From the NCBI GenBank assembly GCA_900543555.1, contig UQRL01000018.1, positions 1 through 43,762 of the forward strand: a stretch of DNA of 43,762 bases, written 5' to 3'. A model generated the notes under the pieces. It was not told the DNA's origin and did not search any database. It was given only the letters and a program-made list of their open reading frames with translations. The stretch is from an uncultured Oscillospiraceae bacterium. GTDB lineage: Bacteria > Bacillota > Clostridia > Oscillospirales > Acutalibacteraceae. Position numbers and translations under genes: made by a program. Positions 16,247-25,354 of this stretch are shown here, piece by piece (position 1 is the stretch's first letter; each line of letters opens with the position of its first letter).

Positions 16247-16275
16247 ATTCTATCCTGCCCCCGGGGTTTTGTCAA
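16247..16275 (-). promoter_or_regulatory. Promoter of rsmE
   Basis: On the minus strand, TTGACA (16270-16275), 17 bp, TAGAAT (16247-16252). Confidence 0.75.
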
Positions 16276-16317
16276 CGCCTTTTCCCACGGGGCGGTCAAA
16301 CTTTGTTGATGATTTTC

Positions 16318-16350
16318 TTGACGGGATATGGTATACTGTCTATGTATACC
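16318..16350 (+). promoter_or_regulatory. Promoter with GTATAC-N7-GTATAC dyad before the lipoprotein-kinase operon
   Basis: TTGACG (16318-16323), 17 bp, TATGTA (16341-16346) is the best promoter match. The perfect dyad GGTATAC (16330-16336), 7 bp, GTATACC (16344-16350) covers the spacer and -10 box. An alternative -10 TATACT (16332-16337) has no good -35. The same GTATAC-N7-GTATA arrangement occurs at the potA promoter (36621-36639). Confidence 0.55.
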
Positions 16351-16381
16351 TGAAACCCACATCCCGGAAGGAGGCGCTCCT

Positions 16382-17755
16382 GTGAGACTGGCTGTATGGA
16401 AACGCCTGGCCGCCGCGGCCTTGGCGGCTTTTCTCTGCCTGGTCCAGGCGGGGTGCTCCTTCTCGGTTCTCGACGCCCAAAACCTTATGTCCCCGCCCCG
16501 GGCCAACTTGGAACAGCAGGGCATTTATGAGCTGCTGCAGGGGGACGGGCAGGAGCTGACCTTTGTCTACCCCAAGCGGGGGGAGCACCGCTCTGCCATC
16601 ATCATGCGGGACTGGACCGGCGACGGCGTGGAGGACGCCATTGGCTTTGTCTCCCCAGAGGGGGGCGGCGTGGAGGTCAGCTTTTTGGAAAAGGGGGAAA
16701 GCGCCTGGCGCATTGCCGCCTCTTTCTCCAACACCGCCACCCAGGTGGACATGGTCCTGTTTGGGGACCTGAACGGCGACGGCCGGGAGGATGTGCTCAT
16801 CGGCTGGGGGAGCGCCTCTGGCACCACGGGCCGCACCGCCGCGGTGGACGCCTATCTCTTTGACGGGGAAAACGTCACCGAATACCTGTTGGGCACCTAC
16901 GGCGAAATGACAGCCACAGACTTTGACGGCGACGGCGTGATCGAGGTGTTCACGGTGGACAAGTACCTGGCCGCCGAGGAAGAGGGCGCCGAGGACCTGC
17001 CCGCCCTGGCCCATCTCTTCGCCTGGGAGGAGGGCGCCCTGCAGGAGCTCGCCTCCACCGCCGCGGACAACTCCCTCACCAACTACACCTCCATCCACTT
17101 TGGCGCGCTGGACCGGGGCCTTTCCGGCGTGGTGCTGGACGGCGCCAAGGCAGACGGCAGCATGACCACCCAGGTCTTCCTGCTGGAAGAGGGGACCCTT
17201 CGGAACATCCCCTCCGGCGCCAATGCGGAGAGTTATCAAAACCCCTATGCCCGCCCCTCTACCGCCCCCTTTGTGTCCCAGGATATCAACGGGGACGGCC
17301 TGCTGGAACTGCCCGTGGTAAGCCAGCTGCCCGTCCTCTCCCAGGGCGTCACCCTGGACTCCACCAGCTACTTGGTGCAGTGGAGCCGCTTTCAGGCGCA
17401 GGGAGAACCAGAGGCCGTGCTGTACGCCCTGATGGACCTGGGGGAGAACTATTGGCTAGAGCTGCCAGAGTCCCTGGTGGGAAAGATCTCCGCCTCCAAC
17501 GACTCGGCCCGCCGCACCGTCACCTACACCGAGGTGGTCACCTCAGAAGACGGGGTGCAGCTTTTGGGTTCTCCCCTGTTTGCCATCCGGGTGTTCACCC
17601 AGTCCGCCTGGGACAGCCGGGGCGTGACCAGCGGCTATGAAAAGCTGGCCGTCCAGGGGGACCTGGTGTACGGCATCCAGGTTTTCACCCGGGACGAGGC
17701 TTACCTGCGGGCCATTGGGCAGATCCGCCAGGGATTTCACATCATTGCGGAATGA
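16382..17755 (+). CDS. Lipoprotein with FG-GAP/VCBS-like repeats
   Basis: A 457-residue protein with a signal peptide and lipobox (VQAGC, lipidated C25), so it should be anchored outside the membrane. Four Asp-rich repeats of the form DxxGDG are visible: DWTGDGVED, DLNGDGRED, DFDGDGVIE and DINGDGLLE. They resemble the calcium-binding loops of beta-propeller FG-GAP/VCBS proteins. I chose the GTG at 16382 because GGAGG lies 7 bases upstream and the signal peptide starts there. It precedes a response regulator and histidine kinase in one operon, so it may modulate or supply the signal for that pair. The exact function is unknown. Confidence 0.85.
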   Translation: MRLAVWKRLAAAALAAFLCLVQAGCSFSVLDAQNLMSPPRANLEQQGIYELLQGDGQELTFVYPKRGEHRSAIIMRDWTGDGVEDAIGFVSPEGGGVEVSFLEKGESAWRIAASFSNTATQVDMVLFGDLNGDGREDVLIGWGSASGTTGRTAAVDAYLFDGENVTEYLLGTYGEMTATDFDGDGVIEVFTVDKYLAAEEEGAEDLPALAHLFAWEEGALQELASTAADNSLTNYTSIHFGALDRGLSGVVLDGAKADGSMTTQVFLLEEGTLRNIPSGANAESYQNPYARPSTAPFVSQDINGDGLLELPVVSQLPVLSQGVTLDSTSYLVQWSRFQAQGEPEAVLYALMDLGENYWLELPESLVGKISASNDSARRTVTYTEVVTSEDGVQLLGSPLFAIRVFTQSAWDSRGVTSGYEKLAVQGDLVYGIQVFTRDEAYLRAIGQIRQGFHIIAE

Positions 17756-17806
17756 GGGGCCTGCGGCCCTGTTGGAGAGAACATCAGGAAGGAGAGGCCA
17801 TCTACC

Positions 17807-18511
17807 ATGAAAAAGATCCTTGTTGCAGAGGACGAGCAGAACATTCGGGAGTTTGTGGTCATCAACCTGGAGCGCGCGGGCTATCGGGCCTATGAGGCGG
17901 AGAACGGCGACCAGGCCCTGGAGCTCTATGAACAGGAAAACGGCGATTTTGACGTGGCGGTGCTGGACATTATGATGCCCGGGGCCCACGACGGCCTGGC
18001 TGTGTGCAAAGAGCTGCGCCGGCGCAACCCCTCCATCGGCATCATCCTGCTCTCTGCCCGCACCCAGGAGATGGACAAGGTCTCGGGGCTGATGATGGGC
18101 GCCGACGACTATGTGACCAAGCCCTTCTCCCCCTCGGAGCTGGTGGCCCGGGTGGACGCGGTGTACCGCCGGGTGGACCTGGCCAACCAGCGCCAAGAGG
18201 GCGGCCTGCGGGACCAGCTGGTCTCTGGGGAGTTCTGCCTGAACCTGCGCAACCGGTCCTTCCTCAAGGGCAGCCGCCCCATCGAGCTGACCCAGGTGGA
18301 GTTTCAGATTATGGAATACTTTTTCTCCCACCCCGGCGTGGCCCTGGCCCGGGGGGACATCCTCAAGCATGTGTGGGGCGCCGGCTATGGGGGCGAGGAA
18401 AAGATTGTGGACGTAAACATCCGCCGCCTGCGTATGAAGGTGGAGGAGGAGCCCTCTAACCCCCAGCACATTGTCACCGTGTGGGGGCTGGGCTACCGCT
18501 GGGACGTGTAA
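17807..18511 (+). CDS. OmpR/PhoB-family response regulator
   Basis: A 234-residue two-domain regulator. The receiver domain (about 1-120) has the acidic pair ED (9-10), the phosphorylated D54 in VLDIMMP and the conserved Lys in VTKPFSP. The C-terminal winged helix (about 135-232) ends in IRRLRMKVEEEP and VWGLGYRW. It is encoded just before its partner kinase, 58 bp away. Whether the GTATAC dyad upstream of the operon is its own binding site is untested. Confidence 0.94.
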   Translation: MKKILVAEDEQNIREFVVINLERAGYRAYEAENGDQALELYEQENGDFDVAVLDIMMPGAHDGLAVCKELRRRNPSIGIILLSARTQEMDKVSGLMMGADDYVTKPFSPSELVARVDAVYRRVDLANQRQEGGLRDQLVSGEFCLNLRNRSFLKGSRPIELTQVEFQIMEYFFSHPGVALARGDILKHVWGAGYGGEEKIVDVNIRRLRMKVEEEPSNPQHIVTVWGLGYRWDV

Positions 18512-18568
18512 ACCCCAGCACACCCAGAAACCGGGCGCAGACTGTGTGAGAAAGGGGGGAGCGGCGCC

Positions 18569-20041
18569 GTGTTTTCCAAAGGGGTGTCCCGCCGGTGGAT
18601 GGTCAACACCACCGGCGTGGTCTTTTTCATCCTGGTGGTCTCTATCACCACCCTTTCCCTGATGGTGCAGAGCTCTACCTACAACGGCATCGAGCTCTCC
18701 CTGGCGGGCCGCGCCGACGAGCTGCTCAACTGGCTGTTTATCAACGCGGGCCAGTCCAGCTCCTCCAGCTTTTCCGGCATTGTGCGGGACTACATTGAGG
18801 ACTTTCAGGACAAGAACAACATGGAGATTATGGCCCTGGACCAAAACGGCCGGGTGTTCATCACCTCCACCGGCTTTGAGCCCGACCAGGACCAAAAAAT
18901 GCCGGACTATGAAGCGGCCCTGCGCAGCTCCTCGGGGGCGGGCAAATGGGTGGGCCACCTGGACACCGGGGAAAAGGCCATGGCCATCACCCGGGTGGTG
19001 CGGGACGAAAACGGGGGCCTGGTGGGCTCTGTGCGGTACCTGGTCTCGATGGAGCGGGCCGACCAGCAGATCTCCGTGGTCATTCTGATCCTGGTGGCGG
19101 CGGGCCTGTTCATCATGCTGCTGCTCACCCTTTCCGGGGTGTACTTCATCCGGTCCATTGTGGTGCCGGTGCGGCAGCTGAGCCAAAGCGCCCGGCAGAT
19201 TGCCCAGGGGGACTTCGGCGTGCGCATTGAAAAAGCCAAGGATGATGAGATTGGCCAGCTGGTGGACGCCATCAACGACATGGCCGGAGAGCTGGGCGCC
19301 GCCGAACAGCTGAAAAACGACTTTATCTCCTCGGTCTCTCACGAGCTGCGCACCCCCCTGACCGCCATTAAGGGCTGGGCCGAAACCCTGCAGGAGGGCG
19401 CCGGCCCGGAGACCACGGCCAAGGGTATGAACGTCATCATCCGGGAGTCCGAGCGGCTCTCCGGCCTGGTGGAGGAGCTGCTGGATTTCTCCCGGCTGCA
19501 GAACGGCCGGCTGCGGCTGATCGTCTCCCGCCTGGACATCCTCTCCGAGCTGGACGAGGCGGTGTACATGTTCACCGACCGGGCCCGCACAGAGCACAAG
19601 CAGCTCCATTACGAGGAAACCACCGCCCTGCCCCCGGTCTATGGGGACGTGGACCGGCTGCGGCAGGTGTTTGTCAACATCATTGACAACGCGCTGAAAT
19701 ACACCAGCCCCGGGGGAACCATCACGGTCTCCTCCCGGGAGGACAACGGCTGGGTGCGGGTGTCCATCCGCGACACGGGGTGCGGCATCCCCGCCGAGCA
19801 CCTGCCCAATGTGAAAAAGAAATTCTACAAGGCCAACCAGCTGGTGCGGGGCTCGGGCATTGGGCTGGCGGTGGCCGATGAGATCGCCCGCCTGCACGGG
19901 GGCAGCTTGGACATTCAAAGCCAGGAGGGCGTGGGCACCACGGTGACCATCTCTCTGCCCACCTGCTCCCATCTGGAGGCGGACCCCCAGCTGACCGAAA
20001 CCCCCGAGCTTTTAAAATTTATCCAGGAAAGGAAACCGTGA
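18569..20041 (+). CDS. Sensor histidine kinase (HAMP, HisKA, HATPase)
   Basis: A 490-residue membrane kinase. TM1 spans about 11-33 and an extracytoplasmic sensor region about 36-165. TM2 spans about 168-195 and the HAMP linker about 196-248. The phospho-acceptor is H258 in SSVSHELRTPLTAIKGW, and the ATPase domain has NIIDNALKYT, DTGCGIP and GSGIGLAVADEI. It phosphorylates the regulator encoded upstream. The start is GTG after a GGGGGGA site. The architecture resembles WalK/PhoR-type kinases without a cytoplasmic PAS domain. The signal is unknown. The upstream lipoprotein is a possible accessory. Confidence 0.93.
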   Translation: MFSKGVSRRWMVNTTGVVFFILVVSITTLSLMVQSSTYNGIELSLAGRADELLNWLFINAGQSSSSSFSGIVRDYIEDFQDKNNMEIMALDQNGRVFITSTGFEPDQDQKMPDYEAALRSSSGAGKWVGHLDTGEKAMAITRVVRDENGGLVGSVRYLVSMERADQQISVVILILVAAGLFIMLLLTLSGVYFIRSIVVPVRQLSQSARQIAQGDFGVRIEKAKDDEIGQLVDAINDMAGELGAAEQLKNDFISSVSHELRTPLTAIKGWAETLQEGAGPETTAKGMNVIIRESERLSGLVEELLDFSRLQNGRLRLIVSRLDILSELDEAVYMFTDRARTEHKQLHYEETTALPPVYGDVDRLRQVFVNIIDNALKYTSPGGTITVSSREDNGWVRVSIRDTGCGIPAEHLPNVKKKFYKANQLVRGSGIGLAVADEIARLHGGSLDIQSQEGVGTTVTISLPTCSHLEADPQLTETPELLKFIQERKP

Positions 20042-20044
20042 TTC

Positions 20045-20983
20045 ATGGCAAAAAAAATCACCACCATCGGCGGCCAGGCCCTGATGGAAGGTATTATGAT
20101 GGTGGGCCCCCAGCGCACTGTGGCGGCCTTTTGCAGCGAGGAGGGCCAGATTTCCACAGAGGAGATCTCTGTGCCCCGGCTGACAAAACTGTATCCCATT
20201 TTGGGCAAGCCCTTCATCCGGGGGATCTTCTCCCTCATCGATTCCTTCCGCCTGGGCTACAAAGCCCTGTCCCTCTCCGCGGACAAGCTCACCGGGGGGG
20301 AGGAGGAAGAAGAGCTCTCTGGCTTTGACAAGTGGCTGAACGACCACCTGGGGGAGAAGATCACCGGCGTCATCATGGCCATTGCCTCGGTGCTGGGCAT
20401 TGCTTTGGCCATCGCCCTGTTCTTCTTCCTGCCCACCGTCTTGTTCAACCTGCTGGAGGCTGTGGCCCCGGGGGAAATCTCCGGGTGGCGCTCCATCTTT
20501 GAGGGGGTCATCCGCATCGGCATTTTTGTGGGCTATGTGGTGCTCATCGGCATGGTGCCGGACATCAAACGCACCTTCCAGTACCACGGGGCAGAGCACA
20601 AGACCATCTTCTGCTACGAGAACGACCTGCCCCTCACGGTGGAAAACGTGCGCAAACAGAAGCGCTTCCACCCCCGGTGCGGCACCAGCTTCCTCATCCT
20701 CATGCTGGTCATCGGCATCATCGTGGGATTCTTCATCCCCTTCTCCAACCCCTTCCTGCGCACCTTCACCAAGCTGCTGTGCATCCCCGTCATTATGAAC
20801 GTGGGCTACGAGGTGCAAAAGGCCTGCGCCCGCCACGATGGGTGGCTCTCCCGGGCGGTGACCGCGCCGGGCCTGTGGATGCAGCGCCTGACTGTGAAGG
20901 AGCCGGATGACAAAATGATTGAGGCCGCCATTGCCGCCATGGAGGCTGTCATCCCGGAAAACGGCGAGGACCTGATCCGGTGA
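20045..20983 (+). CDS. DUF1385 membrane protein (YqhQ-like)
   Basis: A 312-residue protein of a conserved Firmicutes family without an established biochemical role. It starts with GGQALMEGIMMVGP and has several hydrophobic segments (about residues 110-140, 160-180 and 215-245). It carries the conserved YHGAEHKTIFCYE block followed by RFHPRCGTSF, with His, Glu and Cys residues that could bind metal or act in catalysis. It begins 3 bases after the kinase stop and overlaps prmC by 4 bases. DUF1385 next to prmC is a recurring order in Clostridia, usually with prfA following. prfA is missing here. Confidence 0.88.
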   Translation: MAKKITTIGGQALMEGIMMVGPQRTVAAFCSEEGQISTEEISVPRLTKLYPILGKPFIRGIFSLIDSFRLGYKALSLSADKLTGGEEEEELSGFDKWLNDHLGEKITGVIMAIASVLGIALAIALFFFLPTVLFNLLEAVAPGEISGWRSIFEGVIRIGIFVGYVVLIGMVPDIKRTFQYHGAEHKTIFCYENDLPLTVENVRKQKRFHPRCGTSFLILMLVIGIIVGFFIPFSNPFLRTFTKLLCIPVIMNVGYEVQKACARHDGWLSRAVTAPGLWMQRLTVKEPDDKMIEAAIAAMEAVIPENGEDLIR

Positions 20984-21831
20984 CCTGCCGGGAGCTGTAC
21001 TTACTGGCCCGGCGCCGCCTGGGAGGGGCCGGGGTGGATTCCCCCGGCGCGGACGCCGCCGCCCTGGCCCAGCGCTTTCTGGGCCTGGACCGGGCCGGCC
21101 TGGCCCTTCACGGGGAAGAGACGCCCCCTCCCCAACGGGAGGCCGCCTTTCTCCAGGCGGTGGAGGAACGGGCTGCCCGGAGGCCCTTGCAGTACATCTT
21201 GGGGGAATGGGAGTTTATGGGCCTGCCCCTGGCAGTGGGCGAGGGGGTCCTCTGCCCCCGGGAGGACACAGCTGTCCTGGTGGAGGAGCTGGCCCGGCGG
21301 CTGGGGGAGCGGCCTCGCCCCAGGGGGCTGGACCTGTGCGCCGGGACCGGGGCGGTGGCCCTGGGCCTGCGCACGCTGCTTCCCCAGGCGGAAGTCCTCT
21401 GCCTGGAGCTCTCGGACCGGGTCTTCCCCTATCTGGAGGAAAACCTCCGCCGTCACGGGAAGGGCCTCACTGCCGCCCGGAAAGGGGACGTCCTCTCCCC
21501 GGCGCTGGCAGGGGAGTTTGTCCCCGGCAGCCTGGATTTTATCGCCTCTAACCCCCCTTACATTGAAACCGGGGAACTGCCCGGCCTCCAGCCGGAGGTG
21601 CGGCGGGAGCCCGCCCTGGCCCTGGACGGCGGGGCGGACGGCCTGGCGTTCTACCGGGCCATTGTTCAGCTGTGGGCGCCTCTGGTCAAGCCCGGGGGCC
21701 TGGTGGCCGTGGAGATCGGCGAGAACCAGGGCCCGGCCGTGGAACGGCTTTTTCAACAGGCAGGGCTCACTGCGGTGGAAACCGCCCAGGACTGGGCCGG
21801 CCTGGACCGGGTGGTCAGCGGCCTTCGCTGA
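20980..21831 (+). CDS. prmC: Release factor glutamine N5-methyltransferase PrmC
   Basis: A 283-residue SAM-dependent enzyme that methylates the GGQ glutamine of peptide release factors RF1 and RF2. It has an N-terminal helical domain, the family motif CPREDTAVLVEE, the SAM loop LDLCAGTGAVALGL and the catalytic NPPY in IASNPPYIE. The start is a GTG that overlaps the DUF1385 stop (GTGA). It is the last gene of the plus-strand operon and meets a bidirectional terminator. Confidence 0.93.
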   Translation: MTCRELYLLARRRLGGAGVDSPGADAAALAQRFLGLDRAGLALHGEETPPPQREAAFLQAVEERAARRPLQYILGEWEFMGLPLAVGEGVLCPREDTAVLVEELARRLGERPRPRGLDLCAGTGAVALGLRTLLPQAEVLCLELSDRVFPYLEENLRRHGKGLTAARKGDVLSPALAGEFVPGSLDFIASNPPYIETGELPGLQPEVRREPALALDGGADGLAFYRAIVQLWAPLVKPGGLVAVEIGENQGPAVERLFQQAGLTAVETAQDWAGLDRVVSGLR

Positions 21832-21864
21832 AGGGCGCGTCCCTTTTCAAAAGAAAAAAGAGAA

Positions 21865-21897
21865 GGCATCCAAGCGCTTGGCTTGGATGCCTTTTTT
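21865..21897. terminator. Bidirectional terminator between prmC and the ROK regulator
   Basis: An 11-bp perfect stem GGCATCCAAGC/GCTTGGATGCC (21865-21875, 21881-21891) is followed by TTTTTT on the plus strand and an A-rich tract on the other side. It can end transcription from both convergent operons. Confidence 0.9.
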
Positions 21898-21918
21898 CCG
21901 CCCACGCGGCTGGGAAGC

Positions 21919-23148
21919 TTACTTGCCCAGCAGCATAATGGGGTTTTCAATGCAGTTGTTCACAGCCACTGCCGCGGCCCCGTACAGAATGGGGTCGCTC
22001 AACATCCAGTCATCCTCCAGCTGGATGTTCACATGCTCGGCCACCACGGGAGAGATCCTCTCCTGAACCACCTCTTTGACGCGCTCTAGCAGCTGTTTTC
22101 CCGCCCAGGCCATCTCGTTGCTGATGACAATAAGGTCCGGGGCATAGGCGTTGATAATGTTCACCACCCCATAACCCACATAGCGGCCCAGCTGGTCTAC
22201 GCAGTCCCGGGCATAGGGGTCTCCGCTCTTCGCGGCGGTGAACACATCCCGGGGGGAAAGGTCGCCAATGCGGTACAAGGGCGACTCTGGGTGCAGGGGC
22301 AGGCCCTGGGAGACAAAATCCATGAAGGCAAAGGTGGAGCAATAGAGCTCCAGGCAGCCCCGGTTGCCGCAGCGGCACTTGGGGCCGTTCACATCCACGC
22401 TTACATGGCCGATTTCCTCGGAAAACCTGCGGTATCCGTTGAGGATTTCCCCATTGGACACGCAGCCCGCGCCCACGCCGTCTCCCACCAGGAAATGGAC
22501 CAGGGTGGCCCCTAGGCCCGCCGCCTTGGTGCTGAACCACCAATCCGCCAGGGCGCCCGCGTCCGCGTCATGGGAGAAGGAGATGGGAACCGCAAATTCC
22601 CCAAACTCCTGGCGGAGGTTCAGGTTGGTCCAGTCGCTGGTAGCCATAGAGGTGGTCAGGACAATCTCGCTGGTGCGCAGGTTTATCGGGCCGGGCACCG
22701 CCACGCCAATGGCCGCAATTTCGCTGGACTGCTCCAGATAGCCCTGCAGAATATCCCGGATGCGGGCGATCACATGGTGCAGGGTGGTCTCTGCCGTAAA
22801 CTGGCGGGTCATGCTCTCATACATCTTGCCGGAAAGGTCGAACAGCCCCACGCCAAAGGAACGGCGGGAAATGCGCACCCCCAGCACTTTCTTGCAGCGG
22901 GTGTTAAAGGTGATGCCCACCGAGCGCCTTCCCTTTTCCCCGGAAATGTAGCCAGTCTCCTGGATGATGTTCCCCTCCAGCAGCTGGGCCGTGATCTTGG
23001 AGATGGAGGCCTGGGTCAGCCCCATGGCCTTGCTGATCTGTGCCCGGGAGCACACCCCATTCTGGCGGAGGAATTTCAGCAGGGCCGATTTATTCACATT
23101 GGAGACATCCTGGTTGTTCTGTCCCATGGTTTCATTCCAATCGCGCAT
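21919..23148 (-). CDS. ROK-family transcriptional regulator (XylR/NagC type)
   Basis: A 409-residue protein with an N-terminal winged helix-turn-helix (about 20-70, SRAQISKAMGLTQASISKI) and a C-terminal ROK domain. The domain has the EIGH signature (245-248) and the zinc site CRCGNRGCLE (C258, C260, C265). The N-terminal phosphate-binding loop is degenerate (GVRISRRSFG in place of a DxGxT-type loop), so a sugar kinase activity is unlikely. The start follows GGAGG. It is the last gene of the importer operon and is predicted to control the fructan locus through the 27.4-27.7 kb region. The sugar or sugar phosphate effector is unknown. Confidence 0.9.
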   Translation of the reverse strand: MRDWNETMGQNNQDVSNVNKSALLKFLRQNGVCSRAQISKAMGLTQASISKITAQLLEGNIIQETGYISGEKGRRSVGITFNTRCKKVLGVRISRRSFGVGLFDLSGKMYESMTRQFTAETTLHHVIARIRDILQGYLEQSSEIAAIGVAVPGPINLRTSEIVLTTSMATSDWTNLNLRQEFGEFAVPISFSHDADAGALADWWFSTKAAGLGATLVHFLVGDGVGAGCVSNGEILNGYRRFSEEIGHVSVDVNGPKCRCGNRGCLELYCSTFAFMDFVSQGLPLHPESPLYRIGDLSPRDVFTAAKSGDPYARDCVDQLGRYVGYGVVNIINAYAPDLIVISNEMAWAGKQLLERVKEVVQERISPVVAEHVNIQLEDDWMLSDPILYGAAAVAVNNCIENPIMLLGK

Positions 23149-23181
23149 TGCTATACCTCCACCGAATGGTTTGGAATGGAA

Positions 23182-23210
23182 AAGCGCACCCGCTTTTGCA
23201 AGGTGCGCTT
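23182..23210 (-). terminator. Partial terminator between the binding protein and ROK regulator
   Basis: AAGCGCACC (23182-23190) pairs with GGTGCGCTT (23202-23210), followed on the minus strand by TTTTCC. The short T run suggests partial read-through, giving much binding protein and little regulator. Confidence 0.6.
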
Positions 23211-23262
23211 CTCAGTGTACGGGTTATTTGTTGGGGGAAAGAATCTCCCTTAAATTTTCTGC

Positions 23263-25218
23263 TTACTCAGCAGCGGACTCGGAAGCCACGGAGGACTCAG
23301 CCTCAGAAGCCACGGAGGACTCGGCCTCGGAAGCGGCAGAGGACTCAGCAGCGGAGCTCTCAGCAGAGGAGGAATCGCCATGGCCGATTTCGGTGTTCTG
23401 CAGAGAAGCATAGTAATCGGTCAAATCCAGGCTGTCCAGAGTGTTCTGGTAAATGGCAACCAGATCAGCCACACCAGCGGCCTCCAGATCGCTCAGGTAG
23501 GCGTTCCAGGAATCATCAGAGGTGCCGTTCTGGATCCAGTCAGCAATGTAACGGTCCACGATATCGGAGATGGGAGGCTGGATCTGGGACAGGCGCTGGG
23601 TATCTTCCTGGGTCAGGATGACCTTCGGGATAGCCTCGCCGCGGGCCAGCTGCTCACGCTTACCGTTCTCCTCCTGGAAGGCCAGCAGGTTCACAGCGTC
23701 GTAGGTGTACTCGCAAACGGTGTCATAGTACTCGTCCAGCACGATCATAGAGCCGCGGGCGGTGGTGGTGTTGGAACGCATCTCACCGAAGTTGGCGAAG
23801 GGCTCCACAGGGATGATGTCGCCGTTCTCGTCCAGGTTGAACCGCAGAACGCCGTCCTCGTCCTCATAGTAGTTGTAGCCAACAGCGCCCCAGTTGGACT
23901 GAACAGCCAGAGCGGGATCGGAGCAGTAGTACTCCACGAAGCGAGCGATGACTTCAGGATACTGGCACTCGGTGGTGATAGCGGTGCAAGAGGGATCCTG
24001 CAGCTGAGAGTAGTTCAGCGGGAAGCCGGACAGGCCGCCGTCCTCGCCGGTCAGCTGAGGAATGGCAACGTACTGATGGCGCACTTCGTTGTTGGTGATG
24101 GTCATGTCAGTCCAAACACCAAAGACACCGATCAGGGCCACGTCCTGGGTCAGCTCATTGTTGGTGTAGTCGGTAGAGCCGGAAGCGTTCTCGAAGCAGT
24201 CAGAGTTCAGCAGGCCGGCAGTGTACAGCTCATGGAAGTAGTCGGCAGTCTTGCGGATGGACTCGTCCATAGCGGTGAAGGTGACGGCGCCGTCGATCAG
24301 AGCCAGATGGTCCGCGTTGGGGTTGCCTTCGCAGTAGCTATCGGCCTGGCCGAAGCAGCCGGTCAGACGGTTGAACATGTTGTAGGAACCGAAGGTGTCG
24401 CCAGCATGGGCGCCAAACTTGGAGGCCATGGGGATCTCGTCATCCACGCCGTTGCCGTTCAGGTCGCCGGCGTCGGCAAAGGCCTGCAGCACTTCAGCCA
24501 GCTCGTCGGGAGTGGTGGGCATCTCCATGTTAACCTGATCCAGCCAATCCTGGTTGATCAGCAGGGGACCGGAGGTCAGAACCAGGCCCTTCATCTCCTC
24601 GATGTAGGGGAAGCCGTACATGTTGCCATCGGGATAGGTGACTTCCAGCTGGTACTCAGCGTTCTCGTCCAGAACCTTCTGAACGGTGGGGCAATACTCA
24701 GCAATCAGGTCCTGGGTGGGCAGGAACACGTCCTGGTCGGCATAGCGCACGACGAAGTCAGAGGACTGGCCGCCGATGAAGTTCCAGAACACGTCGGGCA
24801 GGTCGTCGCCGGCAGTCAGCATCAGGGAGATCTGCTCGGTGGCGGCGGAAGCGTCAGAGTTGAGCACAGTCCACTCGAACTGCACGCCGGTATCCTCATA
24901 CCAGCGCTGCACCATGGCCATCTCGTTGATGTCCACAGTACGGGAAGCGTCGCCCACAATGGCGGCGGTCAGCTTGCCGCCGTTGGCCTCTTCAAAGGCT
25001 GCCTCATCGGTGATGATGGGCAGTTCGCCGTTCTCGCTCAGGAACGCGGGTGTCTCGCTGGTCTCGCCGCTGGTCTCGCTGGTAGAAGCGTCGCCAGAGG
25101 TTTCACCGCTGGTGGAAGCCTCGCTGGTGGAAGACTCGCCGCCGCCGCTGCAACCGGCAAACGCCATGGTCAGCAGCAGGAGCGTTGCCAGAAGCAGCGC
25201 AAGGGTTCTCTTTTTCAT
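23263..25218 (-). CDS. CUT1-type carbohydrate ABC importer, solute-binding lipoprotein
   Basis: A 651-residue extracellular binding protein with a signal peptide and lipobox (AFAGC, C23), a Ser/Thr/Glu-rich linker (about 24-58) and a large type 1 binding domain of the LplA/YtcQ group. After the domain comes an unusual Ser/Ala/Glu-rich tail of about 37 residues, encoded in part by three 24-bp tandem units (23282-23353). GGAGG lies 7 bases before the ATG. It follows two permeases in the operon, and a small GC hairpin (25318-25331) lies in the gap before it. The genomic partners suggest fructo-oligosaccharides or sucrose as ligand. Confidence 0.92.
   Translation of the reverse strand: MKKRTLALLLATLLLLTMAFAGCSGGGESSTSEASTSGETSGDASTSETSGETSETPAFLSENGELPIITDEAAFEEANGGKLTAAIVGDASRTVDINEMAMVQRWYEDTGVQFEWTVLNSDASAATEQISLMLTAGDDLPDVFWNFIGGQSSDFVVRYADQDVFLPTQDLIAEYCPTVQKVLDENAEYQLEVTYPDGNMYGFPYIEEMKGLVLTSGPLLINQDWLDQVNMEMPTTPDELAEVLQAFADAGDLNGNGVDDEIPMASKFGAHAGDTFGSYNMFNRLTGCFGQADSYCEGNPNADHLALIDGAVTFTAMDESIRKTADYFHELYTAGLLNSDCFENASGSTDYTNNELTQDVALIGVFGVWTDMTITNNEVRHQYVAIPQLTGEDGGLSGFPLNYSQLQDPSCTAITTECQYPEVIARFVEYYCSDPALAVQSNWGAVGYNYYEDEDGVLRFNLDENGDIIPVEPFANFGEMRSNTTTARGSMIVLDEYYDTVCEYTYDAVNLLAFQEENGKREQLARGEAIPKVILTQEDTQRLSQIQPPISDIVDRYIADWIQNGTSDDSWNAYLSDLEAAGVADLVAIYQNTLDSLDLTDYYASLQNTEIGHGDSSSAESSAAESSAASEAESSVASEAESSVASESAAE
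23282..23353 (-). repeat. Three 24-bp tandem repeats in the binding-protein tail
   Basis: Units at 23282-23305, 23306-23329 and 23330-23353. The first two differ at two bases and the third is more diverged. They encode repeated SVASEAES-like octapeptides at the C-terminus. Copy number could vary by slippage. Confidence 0.8.
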
Positions 25219-25354
25219 GATTGTACCTCCAAAAATGTTGTACGATTTGTTTTCATGCCTTTCTTACATCACAGAAGCACGTTGGTTGCGGGCAGGCACC
25301 TCCCTTCCTTCGGTTGGGCGCGCAAAGCGCGTATCACTTTTTATTCAAAAGGAC

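Noticed and set aside
17543..19972. An 809-codon open frame on the minus strand across the response regulator and kinase genes
   Set aside because: It lies opposite two genes with clear domain motifs and has low-complexity Gly/His/Val-rich composition, as expected from antisense of GC-rich codons. No family resemblance.
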